In this document: positions 44,723-56,847 of the stretch, one piece after another
Numbering within the stretch: the first letter of the stretch is position 1
Layout: the number at the start of each line of letters is the position of its first letter
Origin: Euryodendron excelsum
Taxonomy: Eukaryota > Streptophyta > Magnoliopsida > Ericales > Pentaphylacaceae
Assembly: GCA_033060915.1 (NCBI GenBank)
Contig: CM065392.1
Location: 7,801,501 to 7,865,500, forward strand
Length of the DNA stretch: 64,000 bases
Direction of reading: 5' to 3'
The notes under the pieces: generated by a model
Database searches by the model: none
The model's input: the letters and a program-made list of their open reading frames with translations, nothing else
What the model was told of the DNA's origin: nothing
Translations under genes and position numbers: made by a program

Positions 44723-45973
44723 TTGGAGAAGGAAAATAACGAGAAGACGGATGATGCTGTGACCTTCTTGAACAACTCCAAAGATGGAACTAACAACATC
44801 CTAGAGCCATCATCCAAAGTAAAACTAAATCATCCTTTGGATCAAGTGATTGGAAACGTCACAGAGCTAATGAAGACAAGACGTCAGGTAAGAAATGAGG
44901 TAAACTACCTATACTATACCTCTACATTTGAACCAAAAAATGTGAAAGAAGCCTTAACTGATGAGCATTGGGTTACTGCTATGCATGAAGAGTTAAGTCA
45001 ATTTGTATGTAATGATGTTTGGACTCTAGTGCTTAGACCCCATAATGTGAATGTGATAGGTACTAAATGGATATTTGAGAACAAATCTGATGAGTATGGC
45101 ACTATCACTAGAAATAAGGCAAGACTTTTAGCACAAGGATACACTCAAATTGAAGGAATAGACTTTGATAAGACCTTTGCCCATGTTACAAGGTTGGAGT
45201 TTGTTCGCATCTTGCTTGCCATTGCTTGTTATCTAGGCTTTAGACTTCATCAGATGGATGTGAAGAGTGTTTTTCTAAATGGTATTCTTCAAGAAGAAGC
45301 CTATATTGAACAACCCAAAGGTTTTGAGGACCCTAAGTATCCTGACTATGTGTACAAGCTCAAGAAAGCATTATATGGGTTGAAACAAGCCCCTCGAGCT
45401 TGGTATGAGAGATTGACTACTTTCTTGCTAGAGTCTAGTTTCACTCGCGGGGGAGCTGATAAAACCTTATTCATAAAGAAAGAATCAAAACACATTCTTA
45501 TTGCTCAAATCTATGTGAATGATATTGTGTTTGGTTCTACTTCTGAAAAGCTTACTCATAATTTTTCTAAACATATGAAAAATCAATTTGAAATGAGCAT
45601 AATGGGTGAATTAAATTACTTCCTAGGGTTGCAAGTTAAACAGATGGACCAAGGGATTTTTATCTCTTAATCCAAATATGCTAAAGACTTAGTAAAGAAA
45701 TTTGGTTTGGAAAACACTAAGCATGCTAAGACTCCCATGAGTACTAGTCTTAAGCTTAGTAAGGATGCTTCAGGAAAGGATGTTAATCAAACCTTATATA
45801 GGAGCATGATTGGTAGTTTGCTTTACTTAACTACTAGTAGACCTGACATTGCTTTTAGTGTGGTGTTTGTGCTCGCTTTTAGGCATGCCCCAAAGAATCA
45901 CACCTGTTTGTGGTTAAAAGAATTATTAAATATGTCAATGGTACTATTGGGCATGGTATTTGGGTTAACTTGA
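44723..45973 (+). pseudogene. Reverse transcriptase of the SIRE-like element
   Basis: A long open stretch (315 codons) holds RT blocks in order: NDVWTLVLRP, GTKWIFENKSDEYG, RNKARLLAQGYTQ, GIDFDKTFAHV, HQMDVKSVFLNG, YKLKKALYGLKQAPRAWYER and IYVNDIVFGST. The catalytic pair YVDD is YVND (45518-45520). GELNYFLGLQV ends the frame at a TAA (45668). It resumes with PMSTSLKLSKDASG, YRSMIGSLLYLTTSRPDIAF. Confidence 0.92.
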
Positions 45974-46440
45974 ACACTAATGCAGATATTACAGGCTATA
46001 CTAATGCAGATTAAGCAGGGTCTGCTGATAATAGTAAGAGCACCTCTGGTGGGTGCTTTTATATAGGCAATAACCTTATTGTTTGGCATAGTAAAAAGCA
46101 GAATGCCATCTCTTTGTACACGGCTGAGGCAGAGTACATAGCTGCTAGAAGTTGTTGTGCTCAACTTTTATGGATGAAACAAATGTTGTGTGATTATAGC
46201 CATGAACCGAATGTTATAACCTTATTTTGTGACAACATGAGTGTGATTAGTATTTCTAAGAATCTTATTCAACACTCTTGCACCAAACACATTGACATTC
46301 GCTATCACTTTATCTGTGAATTAGTTGAAGAGAAGATCATCTCTCTAGAGCATATTTCCACTGAGAAACAACTTACTGATCTCTTCACTAAACCCCTTGA
46401 CACTCTTAGGTTTGAATTTCTACGAATGAGCACGATTCTT
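45974..46440 (+). pseudogene. RNase H of the SIRE-like element
   Basis: After a frameshift near 45900 the sequence reads TNADITGYTNAD, stop, AGSADNSKSTSGGCFYIGN, then TAEAEYIAARSCCAQLLWM, LFCDNMSVISISKN, KHIDIRYHFICELVEE and QLTDLFTKPLD. This is the RNase H end of copia pol. The first acidic residue and the E and D of the active site appear retained. Confidence 0.9.
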
Positions 46441-47823
46441 GCTTCATCTTATCTCAAGCCTGTCTTCATGTTTTTTTTTTATTTGTTTTTTATTTTGTTT
46501 TGTGTTATGTGTGTGTGTGTGTGTGTGTCTGTATTGTGATCTGCATTTGGCTCTCTTTATCATCGTTTTAAAGCACCTTTCATGAATGGCTAGAGGCATA
46601 AGCATGATATAAGTTGAATCTTGTGTGCATCTTGGAGTGTGTGTTTGTGACTCATGCATCATATATGATTCTTGCCATTCTTATAATTCTTGTTTACCTG
46701 ATGAGGTCCTCTTGAGATCTCTTAGAATATGGAATCTGACCTTTTATGATCATTTTACGAACCTCATCATGGCTGGCTTCTTCTGGTCAGGAATGCCTTG
46801 ATTGACCTTGGTCATGTATACCCTTTCTTTAAAAAAAAAATGTGTGTTTGGGTGGAAAGGGTTACCAGTGAGTATGTGAGAAGCTACCATTGTTATGTGA
46901 CGAGAGGAGATGGCTACATGCTCACATATGTGAAAGCCACCATCCCTCAATTGTCTATTGTTATTTTATGCTGGAAAGATAGGGTTGGAACTTCAAAGGT
47001 TGATCTGAAAAGTATGTGATTAAAAAAAAAATGTCACATTTGAATACCTTGATCGGGATGACATGATGGTTTACCTTTGAGTGCACTAATGTCTAAGAGG
47101 AAGCTTCCATGTTGAGCACTGTCATGATTTTGCTTTAGGGTCCATATTCTCATTGGTCTTGTGATGGACTGGCATCATATTTTAGAATTGGTAGTATGGT
47201 TCTTATTATCCATAAATGTCTTGACTTGCAAGCTTGCGATCCTTGATCTATCTTGATGTCAATTTGTTTATGTTTAAAGTCCTCTTTATCTTCATTGGTG
47301 GTATTTTGACTGTGTTGATTGTTGAGGCCTTGATCAGGTGCGTCCTCTAGCTGTTCGGGGTGTCTTTGTCATGTTTTCGTTGTCAAGTGAGCTTGCGGGA
47401 TCTAGCTGGACCTCGCTCCTGCGAAGTCCACTTATTCGACATTGTTTATCTCACCAGCGACTATTCTCTTTCGGTCTTTTTCGTAGTGCCTCGTTTTCCC
47501 CTCTTCAAGCCAGCGACGTTTGGCGATTGTGGGTGTCTGTTCCTCCTCGATCCAGCGAGCTCCATCTCCTTCTTCTTGGTCGCCTTCCTTGGGTCGTCTC
47601 TAAGTTAATTGTCCTTCCTTTTCCCTCATTTCTTCTTCTGTCAGTTTTGGATGTGTTCTTTCTGTCCTAGGGTTTTGGTTTGGGGTTTCATTGCTTCAAC
47701 ATTAATCGCGATTCTAAGGGTGTGTTTTTTCACTTGTGGGGTGTGAATCCCCTGTTCGAAGGACTAGTTGTCTTCAATTTGTCCAGTGGTTGAGTCTTTC
47801 TGTAGATTCATCTTGAACTAGTC
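46441..47823 (+). other. Untranslated spacer between pol and the env-like ORF
   Basis: No protein similarity recognised. A (TG)n run lies at 46507-46528 and a GT/T-rich composition follows. In SIRE elements the env-like gene is separated from pol by such a region and may be made from a spliced or separate RNA. Confidence 0.6.
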
Positions 47824-49252
47824 ATGGTGACTAGTGCGTCTACCGGTGTTTGGGTTCTTGGTGTTTTTTTTGTTTTGTTTTGGGTTTTTCTCGGACCAGT
47901 CTTTGGTGGACTGGTGCATCTATGTGGGTGTGGTTCCATTCTTTGTGCTTGGGTGTGCATCATGATCCCTTCACCTAGAAAACGGAAGGGGCCCCAAACC
48001 CCTTCTTCTCGCCGTCCCTCGGGTTCCCTGAGTAAACGGTCTGCCTCTCACTCCTCGAGCAAACGCCTTCGCTCTAGTACCCCTAGTGCCTTATCGTCAC
48101 GTCAAGGGGGAATGTCTTCAACCCCTGTAGTTTCTAGATTTTGCCCGAGGTTGAGGCACGGTACACTCGGTTGTTTGCCTACCAGTCTGTGTTTGTCTCT
48201 CATGGTCTTATTCTCGAACAATTTTCTGAGACATGCATTTATACTTACTTCACTAAGTGGGGTTGGACCCGTCTCGCTATGTGTAACGGGTTAGCTTATT
48301 AGGAGCTTGTTCATGAATTTTATGTGAATATTCATACTCCCGACAAGGAGGTTGGTTCATTGATGTCGTATGTGCGTGGTGTATCTCTCACTTTCTCTAT
48401 CTTCGATATTTGCACCTTTCACCACATCAATCGTCCTCTCCTCACTAAATTTCCTTATGCCCCTCATCGCTTCGGGCCTACATTGAATTCTCTAGCCTAG
48501 CTTCTCCTATCTTTAGGCGGGAATTAGCCCTCTGGTCCTTTGAGTCTTTTTAAGCAGAAAGAGCTGAAAGATGTGTTTCGGGTGCTCAACCATATGGTGT
48601 GTGACCTCTTTCTCTGCACTTCACATGTGAGTGAGATCGATGAGTCCCGTGCTCATCTTACGTATGCCATTGCCACTAACCTTATTGTGGATATTAGCTG
48701 TCTCATGTTCAACCTTTTGCTCGAGGCCTCCGTGGACAACTCCTCCCGTGCCTATCTTCCTTTTGGGATGTTGGTTACTGATTTTCTCTCTCACCATAAC
48801 ATTGTGGTTGCACCCGACAAGACTCATATCCCGGTTGGGAGGCCCATCTCTCGACAGACCCTCAGGCTGAGTAATGCTCATCTTGGCGTTCTGCCTCTAC
48901 CTTCACAGTTACAGTAGCCTGGGGAGGAAATTTTTGATGATGAGGCTCCTCTAATTAACCCCTCTGTGCCATCGTCTTCCACTGCTCCACCACCAGCTGG
49001 GCCTTCTGTGTCTGTCCCTGGCTCTTTGTCATCCACTGTTGCTACCATTGTGGCTCTCTTCTCCCAGCTGACTACCATTCACACTGACCTGGTGGAGTGC
49101 ATTGGCTTGGTTCATGAGCGCATCGATCTTCTTGTAAAGCGTTAGAAGCATGACATTATCTGTGTTCGGGACACCTTATCTGCGCTCTCACGGCGGCACA
49201 CTGAGTTTATTCATGACGTGAATGACTTTATTCGGAGCATTTGCCATTGTTA
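47824..49252 (+). pseudogene. env-like ORF of the SIRE-like element (putative plant transposon protein family)
   Basis: N-terminal basic, Ser-rich part (SPRKRKGPQTPSSRRPSG, possible nuclear signal). Core in another frame: EARYTRLFAYQSVFVSHGLI, ELVHEFYVNIHTPDKEVG, SYVRGVSLTFSIFDICTF. Then 48540-48917: FRVLNHMVCDLFLCTSHVSE, LPFGMLVTDFLSHHNIVV. The C-terminus has HERIDLLVKR, TLSALSRRHTEFIHDVND, a likely coiled coil. This layout matches the 'envelope-like' or 'putative plant transposon protein' family (PF20167-like) of SIRE and some gypsy elements. No signal peptide or convincing membrane segment was seen. Frameshifts near 48130 and 48530 and stops at 48298, 48498, 48915 and 49144 break it. Confidence 0.75.
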
Positions 49253-49705
49253 GTTGTGCTTGGTGGATGGTCTCTTTTGGATTTCTTTTTGTTATTTCTC
49301 GCTCTTCTAGCTAATGTTAGCTTTTGTATGTTAAGGTTTTCTTATTTTTGCTACTGCACAATTTCTACAGTTTTTCTATTGAGGTTTTATTGTTCGTTTT
49401 GTTATCTATCTACTATCCATTAATTTGCATGGTTGCCTTCTAATGCTTCGTTTGTCAATTTGTTCCCAAAAAGGGGGAGATATTCTTCTCTATTTTGCTA
49501 CCATTTCTACATCTACATTGTTTCATCCATTGTCTATTTCGCTTGCACTTAATTGGGCTGGTTTGGTTGGTTTGGTTGGATGTTGCAATTGCAAGGATGG
49601 TTCTAAGTACTTGTGATTGGGGTGTCTTTGCATTTTTTTCTTTTTGTTTTCTTTCCCTGTAGTGGTTGTGTCGTGTAAGATAGGGTTTTGATCATGAAAT
49701 TGCCA

Positions 49706-49716
49706 AAGGGGGAGAA
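49706..49716 (+). promoter_or_regulatory. Polypurine tract of the SIRE-like element
   Basis: AAAGGGGGAGAA lies directly before the 3' LTR start TGCAAGTTTATG. This is the usual plus-strand priming site. A related AAAAAGGGGGAGA lies upstream at about 49467 and could be a second tract. Confidence 0.85.
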
Positions 49717-50639
49717 TGCAAGTTTATGTAATTGGCTAAATTTCGTGACACGTCTTGTTTGGTGTATTTTGGGGACTTGAGTTATCAATCATAAGCATTC
49801 GGAAGAGATTTCATGCTTATTTGTGTAAGCTCAAGCTAAGAGAGACTTGTTGTAAGCACCCTATTTTTGCCCACTCAGCACTCTCCGGCTCGACCGGGTC
49901 TAGTTTTCAAACACCACAGCACATACAGGCACAGGACAAGCCCTTCAATCTCCAATCTAACCAATTGGTCACTTCTCGAGCCCACAAGGACCCGTTGAAG
50001 CCATAAGCACTACTATTCCAAGCAGCTTTCCGGACCCGGCGGTCCCGAAAACCAACGCCATCCAGGTAGCTCCCTGGGGTCGAGTGACCCTGGGAACCAA
50101 CACCTCATCAAGTTCCAGACGGTTCACTTCTGGCACCTGCTAGCCTGCCAATGTAGAATGTCCGTCATTTGGTAGCTTTCTAGGACCAGGCGTTCTTAGG
50201 AACCAATACCACCCTACAGGTAGCTCTCTAAGACTAGGTGTTCTTAGGGACCAACACCACACAGGTAGTTTTTCGAGACCAGGTGGTCTTGGGAACCGAC
50301 ACCTAAGTCAACACCAGCGCCTACTAGCCCGGCTCGGTGAAAAATGACCAAAACTGCCCCTTAGGCCTCCAGGCACGTTTTGAAAAATTTTAAAATCCCT
50401 CAAAATGATAATTTCACCTTTCCAATATGTTATTAAACTGTCATATGTCACCCACACGCCATTCAGTCCAATTCCGGTCCCATTCCTGCTAACTCTGGTC
50501 AAAATGACCATTTTGCCCTTGACAATATGAACGCACCCCAAAACAACACCGATCCTAGGGTTTCGAACAAAGGGCCTCGCCATACACCCTTGTTTAACCG
50601 GAGAAGGGCCCTACGATGCTAAACACTCACAACTCGATA

Positions 50640-51070
50640 AAAGTTCCCTGGAGCGTCTCGCAAGCGCTCCGCCTAAATTGTCCCTTCTCCCCGATTCCCA
50701 GGTTATAACGCATCGTCAAACGACTTTATAAAAGTTCATCCACAAATCTTTCCATCAGTACGGCTTGATCGGATAGATCCCTTCCTGAAGCCCTTCATCG
50801 TATGGCTCAAACCCTATTACTTTCGACAACCCCTGGAGCGTCTCACAGACGCTCCGCCGAGGTTGGTTTTTTCCCCAATTCCCTGATTAAAACGCACCGT
50901 CAAACGACTTGAGAAATGTATAAATTTAAGAATTCCCAAAAGTATTTTCAGAGTACTTTCCATCGGTACGGTCCGATCGAAAGGATCGCTTCCTGAAGGC
51001 CTCGATCACACGGCACGAAAACAGCTACTTTTGAACACCCTTGGAGCATATCACAGACGCTCCGCAAAGA
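50640..51070. repeat. Three diverged copies of a 180-210-bp unit in the Ogre-like LTR
   Basis: CTGGAGCGTCTCGCAAGCGCTCCGCC (about 50650), CTGGAGCGTCTCACAGACGCTCCGCC (about 50837) and TTGGAGCATATCACAGACGCTCCGC (about 51041) mark the units. ACGCATCGTCAAACGACTT also occurs in the first two. Each mark is itself an inverted repeat (GAGCGTCT...AGACGCTC). Confidence 0.75.
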
Positions 51071-51365
51071 TGTCATTTTATGTACACTTCCTGAGACGAT
51101 ATCCCACGCTTCCGAACACAATTCAAACTTTTCGAAAACATGAAATTTCACCAGAAACCCTGGGAGAACACCGGGGATGCAACCGATTCCCCCAAAACCT
51201 TCCCGATTGGCTCAATTATCGAGACAAAGTTTCGACGAACCTTCCCAGTGATGAAGCGTATGCTACATGTGCTCAAATTTTGATCAGATTGACCAAATTT
51301 CGATCAACAGTCGAGATTTAACCAATGCAAAAGGTGCCACGTGTCATTCTAGCAATAGAATAGTA

Positions 51366-51440
51366 CCTGCGCATGTCCTACATGCGCCAGGTCAAATTTT
51401 GGTCAGGCGCATGTAGCACATGCACCAGGCCTATTCCAGA
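51366..51440. promoter_or_regulatory. Palindrome pair before the TATA box of the Ogre-like LTR
   Basis: CTGGCGCATGTAG-type arms: GCGCATGTCCTACATGCGCC at about 51370 and GGCGCATGTAGCACATGCACC at about 51407. The TATA-like GCCTATAAATACC follows at about 51446. The position equals that of the GGCGCC palindromes in the other two LTRs, but the sequence differs. Confidence 0.7.
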
Positions 51441-52689
51441 TTGCCTATAAATACCAGACCACCCATTTGCATATTCCTTCTCCGAAATTGATGCGAAGCT
51501 CTGCTGAAACTGCTCCAGAATCTCGAATCCTTACATATATTCCACCCCTCCAACACTTAGGCTAGATTCTACCTCCCTCAAGCCTATACACTTCACCTAC
51601 AAGGCCTCATACACCATTACACACTCCATTCCAGCCCTTCAAGCCTTCTTGAAGTCATTCAAGCTCTAATCAAGGCATCCTTTGAAGACTACAAGTGTAT
51701 TGAAGGCAAAAGGTGGTATCCCTTTTAGATTTGCGTCTTCCCCACTCTTCTCTTCTCCCCCCTAGCCTACTTAGGCTATTCTCTATTTTAATCCCCATCT
51801 ACAACCCCCCATTCTTGCATGCTTAAGCCAAGAGGACTCTTAAATCATGCCTAGAGGAAAGCGAGTGAGAGCCACTGCGTAGGGGGACCTCTCACTAGCC
51901 TACTTTGAAATAGTATGGCCTAGGAGCCCCTTGTTTATGTGGTGTAGCCTAAAAGTCTTGTATTGATCATGACCCCTTGCATATTACTATTTTGATCATG
52001 TCTTGTATGCTTGGCTTGATTTTATGCTTATTGTCATGTTCTATAATACTTACATTACTCTTAAACTCCATGTCATTTCCAAGCTCTACATTTCTTTCAA
52101 AAATTGTTCCAAGAGTTGGCTCCTTGAAAGTTAGGATGAGACTTTAGAAATCATGCCTTAGAAAATCCCCTACTAACCCTTTAACTCTCACTTTGGCATC
52201 AAGACATTTTAACTTGCATAAGGATTGCTTTCCAATTCTCTAATTTTCAAGATTTCCATTCTTTTAAGTGTAGTGGTTGGAATGGCCCCATAGAACCCTC
52301 TCTTGAGTGGTCTCCCTTTTGTTTAGCCATATGAACCCTCTTTTGATGGAATGTTTCCCTTAAAAAAAATGATTTTCAAAATCCTTCTCCAAAGATGATT
52401 TTTAAAAATGCATTCTCTCAATACTTGCATTAAAAATGGTGTTTCAAAAAGTTGTCATCATGTTAATTTTTGACCACTTATACTCTTGTCAAGATAATGG
52501 TTATAATGGCTATGAGGAAACCTTCCTTGGAATGGTCTCCAAACACCAACAATGTAAACTATGTTTTTGGCTAGAGTCAAAATTTTTATGGAATGATCTT
52601 CAAAAGGATTGCCAATCCAAGTCCATTGTATAGCATGTTTTGCTTTTCCAAAAGTGCATCAAACAACCCTTCAAAAATCATCTTTCAAT

Positions 52690-52990
52690 TTCAACCCTAG
52701 GTTAACTTAACCCTGGTTGTCTAACCATATGTTAACTTGACCCTAGTTGTCTAACTCTAGGTTAACTTGGCCCTAGTTGTCCAACCCTCGGTTAACTTGA
52801 CCCTAGTCGTCCAACCCTAGGTTAACTTGACCCTAGTTTATTCACCTTAGGTTAACCTAATCCTAATTAGTTAACCCTAGGTTACCTTTACCCTAGGTTA
52901 ACCAAACCCTAGTTAGTTAACCTTAAGGCACCTTAACCTTAAGTCACCTTGACCCTAGGTCAACCTAACCCAAGCTAATTAACCGTAGGC
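52690..52990. repeat. 30-bp minisatellite in the Ogre-like LTR
   Basis: About nine units of CCCTAGGTTAACTTGACCCT plus AGTTGTCCAA, some shortened. GGTTAACT repeats almost every 30 bp. Confidence 0.85.
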
Positions 52991-53494
52991 CAACTCCATT
53001 TAGGTTAAAATGCTTCAAGGTTCCTACTCTTGAACCCTTTTCTAAATGATCACTCAATTTTAAACTATTCTCATAACCCATTTTTTCAAAACCTCCTACT
53101 CTCATGATTTCAAAAAACCAACTCCATAAAACTCTTAAAATGTCCTTACACTCCATCTTTAAGGCATTTCTAAAAATGTTTTCAAAAGGTCATAAATCTA
53201 AAGGGGCCCTAGCCCTCTCATGGTTAGGGACTCCAATGACAGGTGATAAATTAAGAACAACCTCTAAGGTTGTCCATATTAGGATTTCAAACCCTTAGCT
53301 ATTTCCAAAAACTACTTTCAAAAACTAATTCATCAAAACATTCTAAAATCATGCCTCCAAGGTTTTCAAAACAAGACTTCAAAAACACTTTCAAGTTCTC
53401 TTGAGTCACACCAAAGCATTTTTTCAAAACTCCCTTAAGTTGATCCAAAAACATTTTCAAAACACTCCACCATCCAATTTCAAGTCAAAACTTT

Positions 53495-53685
53495 CAAGAC
53501 CACAAAGAGTCTTCAACTTCTAAAGACCTCAAACTGTCTTAAACTTTTCCAAAGACCTCAAAGTGTCTTAAACTTTTTCAAAAGACCTCCAAGTGTCTTA
53601 AACTTTTCCAAAGACCTCAAAGTGTCTTAAACTTTTTCAAAGACCCCAAAGTGTCTTCAAACCTTCCAAAGGCCCTAATGCGCCT
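53495..53685. repeat. 31-bp minisatellite in the Ogre-like LTR
   Basis: About six units of AAAGACCTCAAAGTGTCTTA plus AACTTTTTCC follow one another with small length changes. Confidence 0.85.
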
Positions 53686-54979
53686 ATTTTCCATCAGGCT
53701 CTTGCTCGAACTACGAATGACCTGATTCTCGCCAAATGAGATACATAGGCAATCTAAAATGGTGCGGTCATAACTTTTATTTCAACTCCAACCCCTTTTT
53801 CAAAAATTCCAATCAATTCAAAGTTTCTATTTCAAACTCTTTCAAAACCCCCATATTTTCAAACTTCTTTCAAAAACATGCATCATGCATCATCCATCCG
53901 AAAAGTGATGACTAAACCCCATTTTCAAAGTTCTAAAGTGGATATTAAGTGGACAATGGTAACCGGTTATTCTAGTAAATGAACGAAGGGTGATTAGACA
54001 TGTAGGTACCAAAAGAGCGGGGTAGAGTGATGATCTTAACATATCTTCCCTACACGTAACCAACCCTCGAACCATAGATTTTTGTTTTCGAAAGACCAAA
54101 ATGGAGTTATTTTTAAAAAGCACCTAAATCTTTCCAAAGGTTGCCAAACAATCCATTTTATCAAAAACCCTCTCTTTGGGGGAGTTTTCAAAATATCTTT
54201 TCAAAAACCCTAAGTTTAATTTTCGGATTAGCACTTAGTTTTAGGTGACCTAACTCACCTTAATCAAGTTAGGTGGCGACTCCTATTTTTCTAAAAAAAT
54301 CCCTTGGTCAAACTAATTTCCAATTCAAACCTAGTCGCACTTGTCTTCCTAGGAGGACGAGTTCTAGTGACAGAGTTCCATGCTTTTGAGTCTCTGAGCC
54401 AAAAGGATCTTGGACACCCAAAAACTAGGGCGCGACATTTGTACAATACTTTTTTGCTATTGTAGGGGACTTCGAGAGATGTCGATGGAGTTCAAAGGAT
54501 CTAGAGGGTAAACACAGTGTGTTGGCTGCAAAACATGGAGTTGCGGGATGTTCGCGGGATGTCGTGGGAGTTTGAGGGTAAAAACAATAAGCACGTCAAA
54601 TCTGGAATTGAGCTCACTGGAAGCTCGTGGGACCCTAGCTGGAGTGAGAGACACTTCGCAATATCCTCACGAAACCTCGCAAAAGCAAGCTGAGCAAAAT
54701 TAAATTTCTCGAGAATCGCACCGCTAGGGTTTTTGTCTCTATTTAAAGCCCAGCACTTTTCCCCAAACGTTATCTGAGCCACCACTATCAAAAACTCCTA
54801 GAGAGAAGTCTTCTTAAACTTCCTAGAAACTCAGAAATAAATCTTAGCAACAATCTTCTTCAATCCAAGTGAAGAAATCAAGGGTCTTGATGGAGTTCAA
54901 GGCGTGAAATCTATTCTAAAGGGATCTAAATAGTGGTCAAGCACGGAGACGGTGAATCGTGGATACGAGCAAGTTCAAG

Positions 54980-55012
<33 letters not shown>

Positions 55013-55259
55013 ATTGTAAAGAGTCTTGTAACCGTTTGAACAATGAGATATAGTGCATGATCTTTGTCCGGTAAAGGGGACATATAGTTTTTCTCGCATT
55101 TAAGGGTTTCCATGGCAAAAATTTGATGTGTTCCTGATTGAATGGTTTGTTTTCTCTTGTGACTTGGTGAATACAATATTACCCATTGCCATAACATATT
55201 GAACCACTATTGTAGAGTTTAGCTTATCGGACAAAACTTAGACAAAGGCTAGTTTTTCA

Positions 55260-56215
55260 TTGTCTAAGAAAAATATCAAACATAATTGATTCACATATTC
55301 AGCGCCAATATCTTCCAACTCTTGGTTTAGGCCAGATGGTTGAAGGAGCCCTTACGCCATCCATAACTCGATCAACCTAGCCGTTTGAATCTCGTAATTT
55401 TTGGGAAAAAGTGAACAATACATGAAACAACGTTTTATGTCAGCTGGTAAGGGATTGTAGCTCAATCTTAAAACAGGTAAAATGTCATAGTTCTTTATCT
55501 TTCCAGTTCAACCATTCATGTCCAAGACACCTCATATAATGAAGTAGGTTGCCTAGGGTCTCTGTTGCAAGAGGAGATCTTTTGCAGTTTACAAATTCAA
55601 TTGCTATTTCTATTAGGTCTGCAGGTACTTCCCCCAGTACTGTTGCAAGACCTGCCCAAGACAAAATAAAATCATAGCAATTCTCAGCAGAAAGACCCCT
55701 CCATTGTATGTGGAAACCGTGCTAACAGTTGAAGGCTTGAAGCAACTGACTTGCCAATACGATCTTGCTTTCATCGGCACCACATCTCAAAACTTGACGT
55801 AAATTAACCCAATCACTGTTATAGCAATTCCTTACATGGTCTAAGATGAGCCAAAATCTCTTACCAGCCAATTTGTCTTGAAGTAGGACCTGTAAGTCAT
55901 TCTTGTTGAACTTTGCACAAGGGAAAGGGGGACCATTTATCCACCGAATAACTTGTTGCATTAAACGTTTATCTTATGTTACTCTCACTCAAATCCTCAA
56001 ATGAAATCGACCAACTATGCTTTGATCATTATACACCAATTTAACTAGTGTGGACTTACCAATACCTCCAATGCCAACAATTGGGATGATAGATATATTC
56101 TCATTAACCCTCGAGGTCATTAAAAGTTGTAACATCCATCTCCTATCCTCACCCCTCCCAAAAATGTAGGACTCATCTACATTTCTTGGATTGGAGGAAG
56201 AGGATGACTATTGGG
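55260..56215 (-). pseudogene. NLR-2B, proximal part (NB-ARC and winged helix)
   Basis: Continues NLR-2 across the SIRE-like insertion and equals 12943-13893. The P-loop region is retained (about 56070). The frame 55722-55961 holds MQQVIRWINGPPFPC, RFWLILDHV (kinase-2 with D to H as in unit A) and SKIVLASQLLQAF. Private stops lie after FNC (about 55725), in the RNBS-A block (WVRV of unit A reads stop-VRV) and just before KRLMQQ. Conversely the unit A stop after KIVLTS is a Gln codon here. Confidence 0.87.
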
Positions 56216-56847
56216 TTTATCTTTCGTTCTACAGCCATAGGTGAGCGTGTTTTTCAAGCTTTGAAGAATCGAGAGAACTGTAAATAGTGCTGATTGTTTG
56301 TCAATTGACAGTGTGATTGATAGGAATGCTTGTTTATTTTCTGCCAACCTTCCCTATGATTTTCTAAAAAAGCTGATTTAAATGGGTTCAATGAGAAAAT
56401 TGGACCCCAAATCATCAATTGCATTTCTTTTCTTTTTCTCTTTCCTTTTTTTTCCCAAATCATCATTAATAACAACTCATTTATTCCACTGTTCACCAAT
56501 TTAAACCCTACAATTGACAGTCCTCAGTAATATTCAGAACAGAATGACAAGGAGAGGGGATGACAGTCATGATAAGAAATTAATTGCAATAGATGAAGGG
56601 TATGAACAAATGATTAACCCTCTCCTTATATTTTTCCCCACTTTTTTTTTCTCCTTTTCAAATTCTGAAACACACAAAATTGATCAAGGCTCTATTTGGT
56701 GCAAGAAAAGGAAATCAATTTTTCTCTTTGGTTACCACATGAGATGAACGGTACTTATGATTAGCATACCCCTGAACCCCCTTTATAGAAAATGAAACTT
56801 TTATTTTTAATTTCCTTCATTTTGGAGCACAGATTATCGACAAATAA
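56216..56847. repeat. Unit B spacer up to the chromovirus insertion
   Basis: Equals 13894-14530. The T run is shorter than in unit A. It ends with AATAA (56843-56847), the left target-site duplication of the next element (AAGAA in the empty copies). Confidence 0.8.

Larger units (their letters stand above)
49851..54437 (+). mobile_element. Ogre-like solo LTR, 4.59 kb, nested in the SIRE-like 3' LTR
   Basis: Starts TGTAAGCACCCTATTTTTGC and ends ACTAGGGCGCGACA. Flanks are CTTGT (49846-49850) and TTTGT (54438-54442), one mismatch. The SIRE-like 5' LTR at about 40465 (GAGACTTGTACGAC) is the empty site. The 3' part carries TAGGTGACCTAACTCACC and GTTAGGTGGCGACTCC as in 29591-34059. The length matches full LTRs of Ogre-group elements, so this is a solo LTR and not a whole element. 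Confidence 0.88.
40338..55259 (+). mobile_element. SIRE-like Ty1/copia retrotransposon with env-like ORF
   Basis: The 5' LTR is 40338-41339. The 3' LTR is 49717-55259, split by a 4.6-kb solo LTR. Target-site duplications are TTGCC (40333-40337) and TTGTC (55260-55264), with TTGTC in the empty unit A site (about 12943). Internal order is PBS, gag, protease, integrase, RT, RNase H, env-like ORF and polypurine tract, as in SIRE/Maximus elements. Without the nested LTR it is about 10.3 kb. Stops, frameshifts and catalytic changes in protease, integrase and RT make it inactive. LTR divergence is about 9% in the first 130 bp by eye. Confidence 0.93.
49717..55259 (+). repeat. 3' LTR of the SIRE-like element, interrupted
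   Basis: Homologous to 40338-41339 in two pieces, 49717-49850 and 54438-55259. The interruption is the Ogre-like LTR, with CTTGT/TTTGT duplicated at its sides. The LTR itself is about 951 bp. It ends GCTAGTTTTTCA, followed by the target duplication TTGTC. Confidence 0.9.

Noticed and set aside
47338..47670. 110-codon open frame between pol and env-like ORF
   Set aside because: No similarity to known proteins and lies in the untranslated spacer expected in this lineage.
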